Source of the DNA: Fodinibius sp036381435
GTDB taxonomy: Bacteria > Bacteroidota > Rhodothermia > Balneolales > Balneolaceae
DNA: 64,000 bases
Assembly: GCA_036381435.1 (NCBI GenBank)
Contig: DASVCW010000043.1
Location: 62,001 to 126,000 of the forward strand
Direction of reading: 5' to 3'
Every line of letters begins with the position of its first letter. Position 1 is the stretch's first letter. The position numbers and the translations under genes were made by a program. Of the stretch, positions 16,989-26,052 are shown one piece after another. The notes beneath the pieces are model-generated. The model saw nothing but the letters and a program-made list of their open reading frames with translations. It was not told the DNA's origin and did no database searches.

Positions 16989-19832
16989 TTAAGCGGTTAA
17001 CTGTTTTTGCTCGCGTTGAAACTCTTCTTTCAGAAATTTTCCGGTATAGCTTTCTTCTGTTTCCGCTACATCTTCAGGCGTACCCTGAGCGATGATTTCT
17101 CCACCACCGGCACCGCCTTCCGGGCCTAAATCAATAATCCAGTCGGCCGCTTTGATGAGGTCAAGATTGTGTTCAATGACGATTACGGTGTTGCCTTTGT
17201 CAACGAGGCGCTGGATTACATCAACGAGCATGCGTACATCCTGAAAATGAAGGCCGGTTGTCGGTTCATCCATGATATAAAGTGTATCGCCCGTGCCTAC
17301 TTTTGATAACTCGCGGGCAAGTTTTATACGCTGTGCTTCTCCCCCGGAAAGTGTGGTACTGGGCTGGCCCAACCGAAGGTAGCCAAGCCCCACATCATTC
17401 AGGGTACTTAAAATACGATTCATGGCGGGAACAGAATCAAAGAATTCACAGGCTTCTTTGATCGACATATTCAATACATCCGAAATGGTTTTTCCTTTGT
17501 AGTGAATTTCCAGCGTTTCGCGGTTATAGCGCTTTCCGTTGCAGGTTTCGCAATCTACATACACATCGGGCAGAAAATTCATCTCAATTTTGCGGACACC
17601 ATCACCCTTGCAGGCTTCACAGCGGCCGCCTTTTACGTTGAATGAAAACCGTCCCTGGTCATAGCCCCGTATTTTTGACTCGGGTAACTCCGCGAAGAGT
17701 TTTCGAATGTGATCAAAAACTTTAGTATACGTTCCGGGATTTGACCGCGGGGTGCGTCCGATGGGGCTTTGATCAACGGAAATAATTTTATCGAGATATT
17801 TGATGCCGTGAATATCATCATACGGAAGGGCTACCGATTTTGAGTTATAGAACTCTTTAGACAAAATTGGTTCCAGTGTTTGGTTGATGAGAGAACTTTT
17901 TCCGCTTCCGCTCACACCGGTTACGCAGATAAATTTGCCAAGCGGGATGTCTGCATCTACCTGCTTGAGATTATGTCCGCGCGCGCCTTCAATTTTTAAC
18001 GATTTTCCGCTGCCTTTACGGCGGCTGCCCGGATAGGGAATGGTTTCTTCATCCCTCAAAAATTTAGCAGTCATCGAATCGGGATTAAGTTCAGCGGCAG
18101 GGCCTGTGCTTACAATTTCTCCGCCGTATTCTCCGGCTCCCGGCCCTAAATCGAGCACATAGTCAGCATGTTCAATCGTTTCACGATCGTGCTCAACAAC
18201 AATCACGCTGTTGCCCAGATCGCGCAAGGTTTCCAGCGAGCGAATCAGCTTGATGTTATCGCGCTGGTGCAGGCCGATACTCGGCTCATCCAAAATATAA
18301 AGCACGCCCACCAGCTGCGTTCCGATTTGTGTTGCCAGACGAATACGCTGTGCTTCACCACCGCTCAGGGTCTGGGCTTCACGATCAAGGGTGAGATAAG
18401 TGAGCCCGACATTCAACAGAAAGTCGATACGGTCGCGGATTTCCTTCAGCACCTGGCTGCCGATCTTTTGCTGACGTTCATTCAGCTTTAGATTATTAAT
18501 GGTATCGCGCAGGGTGATGATGTCTAAATTTACCAGTTCTGCAATCGTATGATCATCTATTTTATACGAAAGTGCTTCTTTATTGAGGCGTCCGCCCTCG
18601 CAGCGGGGACATTCAACCCGGCTCATAAACCCTTTTGCCTTATCGCGCTGCCGGGTTGATTTGCTGCCGTGAAACTGCTCGCGAATCATATTTCGCAAGC
18701 CTTTAAAAGTATGCTTATAGGTGACGTTATCATTCCGGAAATCATAGCTGACATCATACTTTTTGTCACCGCCGCCCTCGAACAGGATATCGAGCGCTTC
18801 ATCCGAAAAATCTTTGATGGGCGTTTTAAAATCAAGATCCAGTGTTTTAAGCACGGCTTTGAGCTGCTTGAAGGCAAAAATATCACGAGGCTGTCCAAGA
18901 AAACGGATTGCGCCATCATCAATGGTTTGCTTTTTATTGGGAATGACCAGATCGCGATCTACATCAAAAGTGTAGCCAAGCCCGTCGCATTTTTGGCATG
19001 CTCCATAGGGTGAATTGAACGAAAACATATTCGGGGCGGGGTCTTCGTAGGCCAGGCCACTTTCGGGATCGAATAAATTCTGGGAATAGAGATGATCTTT
19101 AAATTCGCCGGCTTCTTGTGGTATCGACAAAATCGCATTTCCTTCCGCCATTTCAAGCGCGAGGCGGACACTTTCAGCGATACGTTTTTCACTTTTGGCG
19201 TTAATGACAAAGCGGTCAACCACTACTTCAATATTATGGGTTTTATAGCGATCCACTTTCATCTTTTCCTTCAGGTCCATCAGTTCGCCATCAACCCGCA
19301 CCTGAACAAACCCCTGTTTCATCGTTTGCTCAAAAAGTTCGCGGTAATGGCCTTTTCGTCCCCGCACTACCGGCGCCAGGCAATAAGCTTTAGTGCCGGT
19401 GGGCATATCCATGATCGTTGAAACCACTTGGTCGGCAGTCTGCTTTTCCATTTTATTACCCGATTTCCAAGAATAAGGAACACCGATGCGGGCATAGAGC
19501 AACCGCAGAAAATCATAAATTTCGGTAACAGTGCCTACCGTTGAACGGGGGTTACGGTTGGTGGTTTTCTGGTCAATCGAGATTACAGGTGAAAGGCCAT
19601 CGATGAAATCCACTTCGGGACGTTCCATCATTCCTAAAAACTGACGCGCGTAAGCCGAGAGTGATTCCAGGAACCGGCGCTGGCCTTCGGCATAGATGGT
19701 ATCAAAGGCGAGGGATGATTTTCCCGATCCGGATATCCCCGTTACCACAACCAGCTTTTCTCGTGGAATATCTACATCAATATTTTTTAGGTTATGTTCA
19801 CGGGCGCCGCGGATGACTATATTTTCTCGCAA
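16989..19832 (-). CDS. uvrA: Excinuclease ABC subunit UvrA
   Basis: 947 residues, the normal length for the damage-recognition ATPase of nucleotide excision repair. It has two ABC ATPase halves with Walker A motifs (GISGSGKSS near residue 33, GVSGSGKSS near 640) and two LSGGEAQR signatures. The zinc-binding modules are CQKCDGLGY near 279 with CPRCEGGR near 407, and CEACKGDG...CETCNGKR near 737. The most likely start is TTG 19832 (LRENIVIRGAREHNLKN). The open frame runs 64 codons further upstream, but that part has no family resemblance and is encoded partly by a palindromic repeat. It acts in the cytoplasm with UvrB and UvrC, which are not in the window. Confidence 0.95.
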   Translation of the reverse strand: MRENIVIRGAREHNLKNIDVDIPREKLVVVTGISGSGKSSLAFDTIYAEGQRRFLESLSAYARQFLGMMERPEVDFIDGLSPVISIDQKTTNRNPRSTVGTVTEIYDFLRLLYARIGVPYSWKSGNKMEKQTADQVVSTIMDMPTGTKAYCLAPVVRGRKGHYRELFEQTMKQGFVQVRVDGELMDLKEKMKVDRYKTHNIEVVVDRFVINAKSEKRIAESVRLALEMAEGNAILSIPQEAGEFKDHLYSQNLFDPESGLAYEDPAPNMFSFNSPYGACQKCDGLGYTFDVDRDLVIPNKKQTIDDGAIRFLGQPRDIFAFKQLKAVLKTLDLDFKTPIKDFSDEALDILFEGGGDKKYDVSYDFRNDNVTYKHTFKGLRNMIREQFHGSKSTRQRDKAKGFMSRVECPRCEGGRLNKEALSYKIDDHTIAELVNLDIITLRDTINNLKLNERQQKIGSQVLKEIRDRIDFLLNVGLTYLTLDREAQTLSGGEAQRIRLATQIGTQLVGVLYILDEPSIGLHQRDNIKLIRSLETLRDLGNSVIVVEHDRETIEHADYVLDLGPGAGEYGGEIVSTGPAAELNPDSMTAKFLRDEETIPYPGSRRKGSGKSLKIEGARGHNLKQVDADIPLGKFICVTGVSGSGKSSLINQTLEPILSKEFYNSKSVALPYDDIHGIKYLDKIISVDQSPIGRTPRSNPGTYTKVFDHIRKLFAELPESKIRGYDQGRFSFNVKGGRCEACKGDGVRKIEMNFLPDVYVDCETCNGKRYNRETLEIHYKGKTISDVLNMSIKEACEFFDSVPAMNRILSTLNDVGLGYLRLGQPSTTLSGGEAQRIKLARELSKVGTGDTLYIMDEPTTGLHFQDVRMLVDVIQRLVDKGNTVIVIEHNLDLIKAADWIIDLGPEGGAGGGEIIAQGTPEDVAETEESYTGKFLKEEFQREQKQLTA

Positions 19833-19927
19833 AATGGCAAAGTTTTTGGGTGAATTAAAACTTTTAAAGATAAGGATTAATCGTATTTTTTGAAGGATTA
19901 ATTTTGCCACTAAAACACGGAAAACGA

Positions 19928-20083
19928 CTGTCATTCTGAGCGAAAGGAGGAGCTTGCGACGAGTGAAGCCGAAGAATCTCCTTGAATTGATTATTAATGA
20001 GAAATAAAGGATTCCTGAAACCACCGCTATCCGGCTTGTTTGGGAGATCCTTCGACTCCGCTTGCGCTTCGCTCAGGATGACA
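19928..20083. repeat. Inverted pair of 'GTCATTCTGAGCG' repeats
   Basis: TGTCATTCTGAGCGAAAGG...GAAGAATCTCC (19928-19982) faces GGGAGATCCTTCG...GCTTCGCTCAGGATGACA (20043-20083). The two are near reverse complements, giving a palindrome of about 156 nt between the divergent uvrA and the membrane-protein gene. It accounts for the false N-terminal extensions of both frames. Confidence 0.7.
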
Positions 20084-20104
20084 CTTAAACATTACTTCAA
20101 CCTT

Positions 20105-20758
20105 ATGAATGATCGTACTATTGATTTTATTCCTCTTTTCAAATTTAGTCTTCAGCAGTACAAAAAATATACTTCTTTTGTGATCGGTGTGATGGTTACT
20201 TACTTCGTGCTTGGTGTCGTTCCCAATATATATTTTATGCTGCGAGCTCCCGAAACTCCCACTTTCAACTCACAAATCATTTCGTTCATCCTCACCTTAC
20301 TACAGCTTTTTATAAGTTTTGGATTTATAAAGGTTATGCTGTTCCTGATTGATGATAAGCACGTTGAAGTTGCTGACCTTTTTAATAACTTTCGCGGCTT
20401 TTTAAGCTATTTTGTAGCTAATTTTTTATTTCTCATTGCTGTTGGCATAGGGCTTATTCTGTTCATCATTCCGGGTATTTTTATTGCTATCCGTTTCCAG
20501 TTTTATCCCTATTTCATCCTTGAAAATGGAGATAATTCATTTACAGCCTTGAAAAAAAGCTTTGATTTGTCACAAAACCTTACTCTGGAGCTCTTTTTAT
20601 TTGGAATTGCGGTATTTGCGTTAAATTTTCTTGGCATTTTGCTGTTGGGAATTGGCCTTATTTTCACCTTCCCGCTAACAACTATGGCAACTGCTGTTAT
20701 TTATAAAGGATTAGTGCAAGAATCACATACTATTCCCGTTAATTCCTATCGCGTATAG
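20105..20758 (+). CDS. Multi-helix membrane protein of unknown function
   Basis: 217 residues from ATG 20105 (MNDRTIDFIPLFKFSLQQYKK). About five hydrophobic segments are visible, including FVIGVMVTYFVLGVVPNIYF, FLFLIAVGIGLILFIIPGIFIAI and LFGIAVFALNFLGILLLGIGLIF. The central IPGIF-x-RFQFYPYFILE followed by a FTALKKSFDLS segment resembles DUF975-like or 'glycerophosphodiesterase membrane domain' proteins, where this signature recurs; the function of those is also unclear. The longer frame from 19997 was rejected because it reads through a palindromic repeat. Confidence 0.65.
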   Translation: MNDRTIDFIPLFKFSLQQYKKYTSFVIGVMVTYFVLGVVPNIYFMLRAPETPTFNSQIISFILTLLQLFISFGFIKVMLFLIDDKHVEVADLFNNFRGFLSYFVANFLFLIAVGIGLILFIIPGIFIAIRFQFYPYFILENGDNSFTALKKSFDLSQNLTLELFLFGIAVFALNFLGILLLGIGLIFTFPLTTMATAVIYKGLVQESHTIPVNSYRV

Positions 20759-20832
20759 CATCAGGAACAATTTTATAACTGCATTGTTGAACTACAGTTG
20801 AAAATCCAATCTAAGTTTATCGTTTTTTATTT

Positions 20833-21876
20833 ATGAAATTAGCAGTTAAAGCAATTGGCGTTGCGGCAGTATGTTTTTTAATCGCGTCTTGTAAAACATT
20901 TGAAGCAAATTTTAGTCCCGATGAATACTTGTACCCTTACATAAAAAATAATCAGGTAGGTTTTCTGGATGCCCAGCTCAACCAGCAGATTTCACCGCAA
21001 TTCAAGTTTATCGAAAATGGCATCTGGCCCTATCATTTTTCTGAAGGACTTGCAGCCGTTGATTTTTTAGGCTCTGTGGGATATATCAACCGGGATGGAG
21101 AAATAGCCATTGATCCGCATTTTGATTATGGGGCTCCTTTCCAAAACGGACTGGCTTTGGTGAAGGTGGATGGCAGGTACGGCTATATCAACAGATCAGG
21201 TGATTTAGAGATCAGGCCGCAATTCTACCAAGCCCGAAGTTTCAGTAACGGCTTGGCAGCGGTTCAGCGGCATGACGGACAATGGGGATTTATCAATACC
21301 GAAGGCGACTTTGCAATTGAGCCTCAATTTACTGAGGCATATAGCTTCAGTGACGGTCTCGCGCTCATACAAGACGGTGCTCATAATGAGTGGGGATACA
21401 TCAACCCGAAGGGTGAATTTGTTATCCAGCCAAAATATATTGAAGCCAAATCTTTCTCAGAATTGCTCGCGCCCGTACAGCTGGCGTTTAAGCAGTGGGG
21501 CTATATCAACCAATATGGGGCAGTTATTATTGAATCAAAATTTTTAGAAGCCAAACCTTTTTCTGAAAATAAAGCGGCAGTGGCGATGCCCGAAGATCCT
21601 TCTAATTTGCAAAATAAAAAATACGGTTATATTAACCGCCGGGGCCAGTTTATCATTGAACCGAAGTTTGATGAAGCCTACGCCTTTCACGAGGGCATAG
21701 CTCGCATTAAAATTAACGGTAAGTATGGATTTATCGATGCGCAAGGTAATTTTGTTGCCAGCCCTATTTATGATAAAGCCTGGAATTTTCAGGGTGGAAT
21801 GGCGCTGGTAAAGCTGGATGATAAATATGGCTATATCAATCAGAAGGGCATCTTTGTGGTTGAACCCTTGAGCTAA
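20833..21876 (+). CDS. WG-repeat lipoprotein
   Basis: 347 residues with a lipoprotein signal ending at LIASC (about Cys20). The rest consists of about eight WG-type repeats of 30-40 residues. Each has a (W/Y)GYIN-x-x-G core, then (F/I)xIxPxF, then an FSxGLAxV-like end (for example YGYINRSGD, WGFINTEGD, WGYINPKGE, YGYINRRGQ). WG repeats form beta-rich domains found widely in Bacteroidota surface or periplasmic proteins with unknown ligands. It is probably anchored to a membrane and acts by binding. It stands alone between the membrane-protein gene and the DAHP synthase gene. Confidence 0.85.
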   Translation: MKLAVKAIGVAAVCFLIASCKTFEANFSPDEYLYPYIKNNQVGFLDAQLNQQISPQFKFIENGIWPYHFSEGLAAVDFLGSVGYINRDGEIAIDPHFDYGAPFQNGLALVKVDGRYGYINRSGDLEIRPQFYQARSFSNGLAAVQRHDGQWGFINTEGDFAIEPQFTEAYSFSDGLALIQDGAHNEWGYINPKGEFVIQPKYIEAKSFSELLAPVQLAFKQWGYINQYGAVIIESKFLEAKPFSENKAAVAMPEDPSNLQNKKYGYINRRGQFIIEPKFDEAYAFHEGIARIKINGKYGFIDAQGNFVASPIYDKAWNFQGGMALVKLDDKYGYINQKGIFVVEPLS

Positions 21877-21885
21877 GGCTACTTC

Positions 21886-21945
21886 GTATTGCTTATTGCG
21901 TATTTTTCGATTCAAAAATACGCAATACGAAATATGCAATACTAA
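21886..21945. repeat. Palindromic 'CGTATTGCGTATT' repeat
   Basis: ATTGCGTATTTTTCG on the left and CAAAAATACGCAATACG on the right form a long AT-rich hairpin between the WG-repeat gene and the DAHP synthase gene. A related sequence (TACGTATTCCATATT...AATACGCAATACG) lies near 55028-55077 after the glutamate-synthase-like gene. Confidence 0.6.
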
Positions 21946-22014
21946 TAGTTGCCCCTAAACTTATATTTCACTACCCTTAGAGGCTTATCAAAAAAGTACT
22001 GAATCAAACTTATC

Positions 22015-23397
22015 ATGTTTTCTCAACAACCTGTGGTCGCCGAAATAGCAAATCCTCAAAACTGGACTCCCTTATCATGGAAAAATTTTCCCGTAAAACA
22101 ATTACCGGACTATCCTGACAAAGCTGAACTTGAGGCTGTGTATGAAGAATTGCGGAATAATCCTCCGCTCATTACTTCATGGGAGGTAGAGGCCTTAAAA
22201 AGCAAACTGGCGGATGTCTCAGCCGGAAAAAGCTTCCTGCTCCAGGGCGGCGACTGTGCCGAAAGTTTTGCCGACTGCAAATCTCCCAAGATTGTGAATT
22301 TGCTGAAAGTGCTGCTGCAGATGAGCTTCATCCTGATTCATGAAATGGAAACGCCCGTTGTACGAGTGGGGCGTATCGCCGGTCAGTATGCGAAACCACG
22401 ATCACGAGATTTCGAAATGGTTGACGGTGAGAAAATCCCTAATTACCGGGGTGATTTGATCAATAGCATAAAGCCGGATGCAAAAGGCCGCATTGCCGAC
22501 CCACAGCGATTGCTTACCGGCTATAATAAAGCGGCATTGACGCTCAATTTTTTACGTGCATTGGCTGATGAAGGTTTCTCGGATCTGCATCACCCGGAGT
22601 ACTGGGAGCTGGATTTTATGAGAGAGAACGAGTACTACAAAGATTACGAGGCGATGGTCAATTCTATTCAGAAGGCCGTTAATTTCATGGAAACCATCAC
22701 CCCGAATAACTTTAATTCGCTCCAAAAAATTACGCTCTATACTTCTCACGAGGGACTGAATTTGTATTATGATGCTGCACAAACCCAGCGCGTGCCACGG
22801 CGAAAAGGCTGGTATAATCTCAGTGCTCACATGGTTTGGTTGGGCAACCGAACCCGCGATTTGGACGGCGCTCATGTAGAATATCTCCGCGGTATTCGAA
22901 ATCCCATCGGCATTAAGATTGGTCCAAATTATGATATGGATCATACCTTGAAACTTATCGACCGGCTGAATCCCGTTCATGAGCAGGGAAAGATTGTACT
23001 CATCACCCGCTTTGGGAAAGATGAAATTGAAAGCGGCCTGCCGGATTTGATTAAAAATATCAAGCATGAAGGAATGCCGGTAGTCTGGAGCTGTGATCCA
23101 ATGCATGGAAACACTTTTGCTACCGACACCAAAATCAAAACGCGCAATTTTGATGACATCATCAGTGAAATTCGCAAGACGTTCGCAATTCACCGCAGCC
23201 AGGGCAGTTATCTTGGCGGCGTTCACTTAGAGCTTACTGGCGATAATGTGACCGAATGTGTGGGCGGAGCTAATGGCTTGCATGAAGGCGAATTGCACAA
23301 AAATTACAAGACCTATTGTGATCCCCGCCTCAATTATCAGCAAAGCCTCGAAATGGCCTTCTTGATTGCTAAGGAGTGGAACGAAAGCTATGGATGA
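22015..23397 (+). CDS. Class II 3-deoxy-7-phosphoheptulonate (DAHP) synthase
   Basis: 460 residues, typical of the plant/Mycobacterium-like class II enzymes. It catalyses the first step of the shikimate pathway, joining phosphoenolpyruvate and erythrose 4-phosphate. Class-specific motifs are LLQGGDCAESFADC near residue 78 (metal-binding cysteine), VRVGRIAGQYAKPRS near 115, WSCDPMHGNT near 360 and GGVHLELTGDNVTECVGG near 402. It is cytoplasmic and monocistronic. Feedback regulation cannot be judged from the sequence. Confidence 0.93.
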   Translation: MFSQQPVVAEIANPQNWTPLSWKNFPVKQLPDYPDKAELEAVYEELRNNPPLITSWEVEALKSKLADVSAGKSFLLQGGDCAESFADCKSPKIVNLLKVLLQMSFILIHEMETPVVRVGRIAGQYAKPRSRDFEMVDGEKIPNYRGDLINSIKPDAKGRIADPQRLLTGYNKAALTLNFLRALADEGFSDLHHPEYWELDFMRENEYYKDYEAMVNSIQKAVNFMETITPNNFNSLQKITLYTSHEGLNLYYDAAQTQRVPRRKGWYNLSAHMVWLGNRTRDLDGAHVEYLRGIRNPIGIKIGPNYDMDHTLKLIDRLNPVHEQGKIVLITRFGKDEIESGLPDLIKNIKHEGMPVVWSCDPMHGNTFATDTKIKTRNFDDIISEIRKTFAIHRSQGSYLGGVHLELTGDNVTECVGGANGLHEGELHKNYKTYCDPRLNYQQSLEMAFLIAKEWNESYG

Positions 23398-23430
23398 TCA
23401 GGAGGCAGTAGCAGTGGCGGGAGGCAGTTT
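23398..23430. repeat. 'CAGGAGGCAGTAGCAGTGG' repeat copy
   Basis: TCAGGAGGCAGTAGCAGTGG just after the DAHP synthase stop closely matches TCAGGAGGCAGGATGCAGTA at 31861-31880, so the sequence is dispersed. The rest of the gap to the Hsp20 gene shows nothing recognisable. Confidence 0.5.
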
Positions 23431-23656
23431 CTCATGTCTCACGTCTGCTGTTTGCATCCTGTCAAAATGCTCCCCGGACTGACGCTTTTGCTCCATGCAA
23501 TGACAGTTTGATATTTCTTTTCCCATCTTCTGAAAAAACATCAGGTTCTTATTGGCCGAATGTCAGAACATGACCCCTAAAAACAGTTGGCATGAGTGTT
23601 GCTCATATGAAAGGGAATTAACGCAACAATTAACCAAAGTTTTTAGAGGTACTATC

Positions 23657-24085
23657 ATGACACTTATGCGATATTCCCGACCGAATAACAACCTGATGTC
23701 TAAGCGATTTTCTGATATCATGGATGAATTTTTCAATGACGCGGTAAGCAGTCGTCAGGAAAGTTTTGTGCCGGGCATTGATATTTCTGAAACGGATAAT
23801 CAATTTCATATTTCAGCAGAATTGCCGGGCATGAAGAAAGAGGATATTAAAGTCGATCTGGAAAATAACCGGCTTACTATTAGTGGCGAGCGCAGTTTTA
23901 AAAATGAAGAAGATGGGGAAACTTATCATCATGTAGAAACCCATTACGGATCTTTCAGTCGTTCTTTACAATTGCCTGATAATGTTGATGAAGAAAGCGT
24001 TAAGGCAACTTACGAGAATGGATTACTGAACATTTCGCTCGATAAAAATGCCGATAAGGTAAAAAAACAGATCGAAATTAGTTAA
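23657..24085 (+). CDS. Hsp20/alpha-crystallin small heat-shock protein
   Basis: 142 residues from ATG 23657, which has AGAGG 7 nt upstream; the longer frame from 23552 is not supported. The N-terminal arm is RYSRPNNNLMSKRFSDIMDEFF. The alpha-crystallin domain begins FVPGIDISETDNQFHISAELPG and ends with the ATYENGLLNISL motif (GLL box). The C-terminal extension KVKKQIEIS supplies the I-x-I motif for oligomer contacts. It is an ATP-independent holdase in the cytoplasm. Its own terminator follows and the HtrA gene is next, so this is a stress-response neighbourhood rather than one operon. Confidence 0.93.
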   Translation: MTLMRYSRPNNNLMSKRFSDIMDEFFNDAVSSRQESFVPGIDISETDNQFHISAELPGMKKEDIKVDLENNRLTISGERSFKNEEDGETYHHVETHYGSFSRSLQLPDNVDEESVKATYENGLLNISLDKNADKVKKQIEIS

Positions 24086-24108
24086 CAATTAGCACTATTA
24101 TTCCTGTT

Positions 24109-24146
24109 AAAGCGGGAACTGCCTAAAAGTAGTTCCCGCTTTTATT
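24109..24146 (+). terminator. Intrinsic terminator of the Hsp20 gene
   Basis: AAAGCGGGAACT (24109-24120) and AGTTCCCGCTTT (24131-24142) pair perfectly over 12 bp and are followed by a T-rich tail. Confidence 0.9.
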
Positions 24147-24238
24147 TTATGCGCGAGAGATACAATAATAATCGGCTGAAAGCTGTTTATTAACCTTATT
24201 AAAATTCTAAATTATTACAATTTTTGTGGAGTTTAAAT

Positions 24239-25726
24239 ATGAAAGATAATTATTCATCTTATTTGTTATGGGCTGTGGTTGCAGTTCTGCTGGTGGGTTT
24301 TTATACCCTTGATTTTGAGTCCAGCCGGGCCTCAATATTTTCAGTGTCAAGTCTTACGGGCACTACCGATGTAGAAGAGGCGGAAAATGTGGCTGCGCCA
24401 ACACTTGAAGAATTCAATAATGCTATTGTTGAAATTGTTGATGAAGTAAGCCCTACCGTAGTAACGGTAACTGTTACTAAAACAGTTGAAGCACAACGGA
24501 GTCCTTTATCACTGTTTTTTGGAAACCCTCAGGGTGAGCCGCGTGAATTTATGCGCCGGGGACTCGGATCGGGTGTAATCGTTTCTGAAGAAGGATATAT
24601 TCTTACCAACAATCACGTTGTAGAAAATGCTGATGAGGTAGAGGTCGAGCTTTATAACGATATGAAGTACGATGCCGAAGTTGTCGGCAGTGACCCCCGT
24701 ACCGATATAGCTGTTCTCAAAGTTGATGCTGAAAATTTGGAGGCGATTGAACTCGGGAATAGTCAGCAGTTGCAAGTCGGGGAATTAGTACTGGCTATTG
24801 GTAGTCCGCTGGGTGCAAACCTGGCTCACTCCGTTTCTATGGGTATCGTTTCTGCTAAAGGACGATCTATCGGAATTCTGGCCGAAGATGCGGGCTATGA
24901 GAATTTCATTCAAACCGACGCGGCTATCAATCCCGGTAATTCCGGAGGCCCGCTGGTGAATATGGATGGCGAAGTGGTGGGCATTAACACAGCCATTGCA
25001 TCGCAATCGGGCGGAAGTAATGGAATTGGTTTTGCTGTTCCCATAAGCATTGCGAAACGAGTGATGCAATCCATCATCGAACACGGACGCGTTATTCGCG
25101 GCTATCTTGGTATCACTCTTGGTGCCCAAGTCGATGCAGTAATGGCTCGTGCCTTAGGTCTTGATAAAGCGCAAGGTGTTGTGGTAGGAACTGTTACTGA
25201 AGATTCACCTGCGGACGAAGCCGGGCTTCAGGCCGATGATGTAATCCAAAGCATTAATGGTTCACCTATTGAAAGCTGGGCCGCTTTTCGAACTGCTGTT
25301 GCTACTTCTAGTCCGGGAACGGAAATCGAACTTGGTATAGTTCGTGACGGAGAAGAAAAAACAGTTAGGGTTACCTTAGGCGAATTACCACAGGATCTGG
25401 TTTCCGATCAAAACCAATTCCAAAATGAAAGTATAGAAGAAGAAATTGGTTTTCATGTGCGTGATGTTTCTCCTGATATTGCCCAGCAGTTAGGTTTAAA
25501 TCCAAGTCTGAAAGGTGTTGTTGTTACCGGTATTTCCCGCAGCAGCTCGGCCTATCGTCAAGGACTGCAACAGGGTGATGTAATTACAGAAGTCAACCGG
25601 CAATCTGTTTCTGATGTGTCTGATTTCAATGCCATTATCCGTGACGTTATTGAAAGTGAAGACCAAATCGTACTGCTAAATGTTATTCGAAATGGTTATA
25701 ATCGTTTAATTGCCTTTGAAATCTGA
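24239..25726 (+). CDS. htrA: Do-family (HtrA/DegP-like) serine endopeptidase
   Basis: 495 residues from ATG 24239 (GGAG 8 nt upstream; the TTG at 24224 is less likely). One N-terminal membrane anchor or uncleaved signal (about 8-25) is followed by a trypsin-like domain with the triad H126 (TNNHVV), D156 (RTDIAVL) and S235 (GNSGGPL). Two PDZ domains follow (about 285-385 and 405-495). It degrades or refolds damaged proteins in the periplasm. Placed between Hsp20 and a DnaJ-like gene, it is probably part of the protein-quality set, though the terminators on both sides indicate separate transcripts. Confidence 0.93.
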   Translation: MKDNYSSYLLWAVVAVLLVGFYTLDFESSRASIFSVSSLTGTTDVEEAENVAAPTLEEFNNAIVEIVDEVSPTVVTVTVTKTVEAQRSPLSLFFGNPQGEPREFMRRGLGSGVIVSEEGYILTNNHVVENADEVEVELYNDMKYDAEVVGSDPRTDIAVLKVDAENLEAIELGNSQQLQVGELVLAIGSPLGANLAHSVSMGIVSAKGRSIGILAEDAGYENFIQTDAAINPGNSGGPLVNMDGEVVGINTAIASQSGGSNGIGFAVPISIAKRVMQSIIEHGRVIRGYLGITLGAQVDAVMARALGLDKAQGVVVGTVTEDSPADEAGLQADDVIQSINGSPIESWAAFRTAVATSSPGTEIELGIVRDGEEKTVRVTLGELPQDLVSDQNQFQNESIEEEIGFHVRDVSPDIAQQLGLNPSLKGVVVTGISRSSSAYRQGLQQGDVITEVNRQSVSDVSDFNAIIRDVIESEDQIVLLNVIRNGYNRLIAFEI

Positions 25727-26052
25727 AGTAGTGGAAAATATTCCCTTAAAATTAAGCCTCTGTGTAAAAGCAGGGGCTTTTTTTATGACAAGCTGTCGAT
25801 AAATATAGCTGCTTTTGACAAAACGTTAGCTTTTGAGCTATGGCACTTTATTTGCATACTTTTTACATATATTGTACCACAAAGGGCTGCAAAAACCTTT
25901 TGTGTCATGCTGAACTTTACCGTAAGTATCCCTTCGGGAGTTTCAGTATCTGCAGCAATGTTTTTTTAAAGCTGCTAAATATGTTCTCACAAAAGACTTT
26001 GAAGTAAATTTAGAGTGACACAGGTTTTTCGAAGGTAGTGAATAATTAAACC
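25727..26052. other. 326-bp gap with terminator and dispersed hairpin
   Basis: After the HtrA terminator the stretch contains a member of the 'GTCATGCTGAAC' hairpin type (about 25899-25960, with CCCTTCGGGAG and GTTTCAGTATCTG blocks), related to 46300-46400. A TTGACAAAACG and a TTTATTTGCA block near 25815-25856 may belong to the dnaJ-like promoter, but this is weak. Confidence 0.45.
25754..25785 (+). terminator. Intrinsic terminator of the HtrA gene
   Basis: AAGCCTCTG (25754-25762) pairs with CAGGGGCTT (25771-25779) with one wobble, followed by seven T residues. Confidence 0.88.

Noticed and set aside
18168..19421. Several plus-strand open frames opposite uvrA
   Set aside because: Shadows of the uvrA coding strand without motifs, signal peptides or start signals.
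19833..20024. N-terminal extension of uvrA by 64 codons
   Set aside because: No family resemblance, partly encoded by a dispersed palindrome; UvrA similarity begins at the TTG start at 19832.
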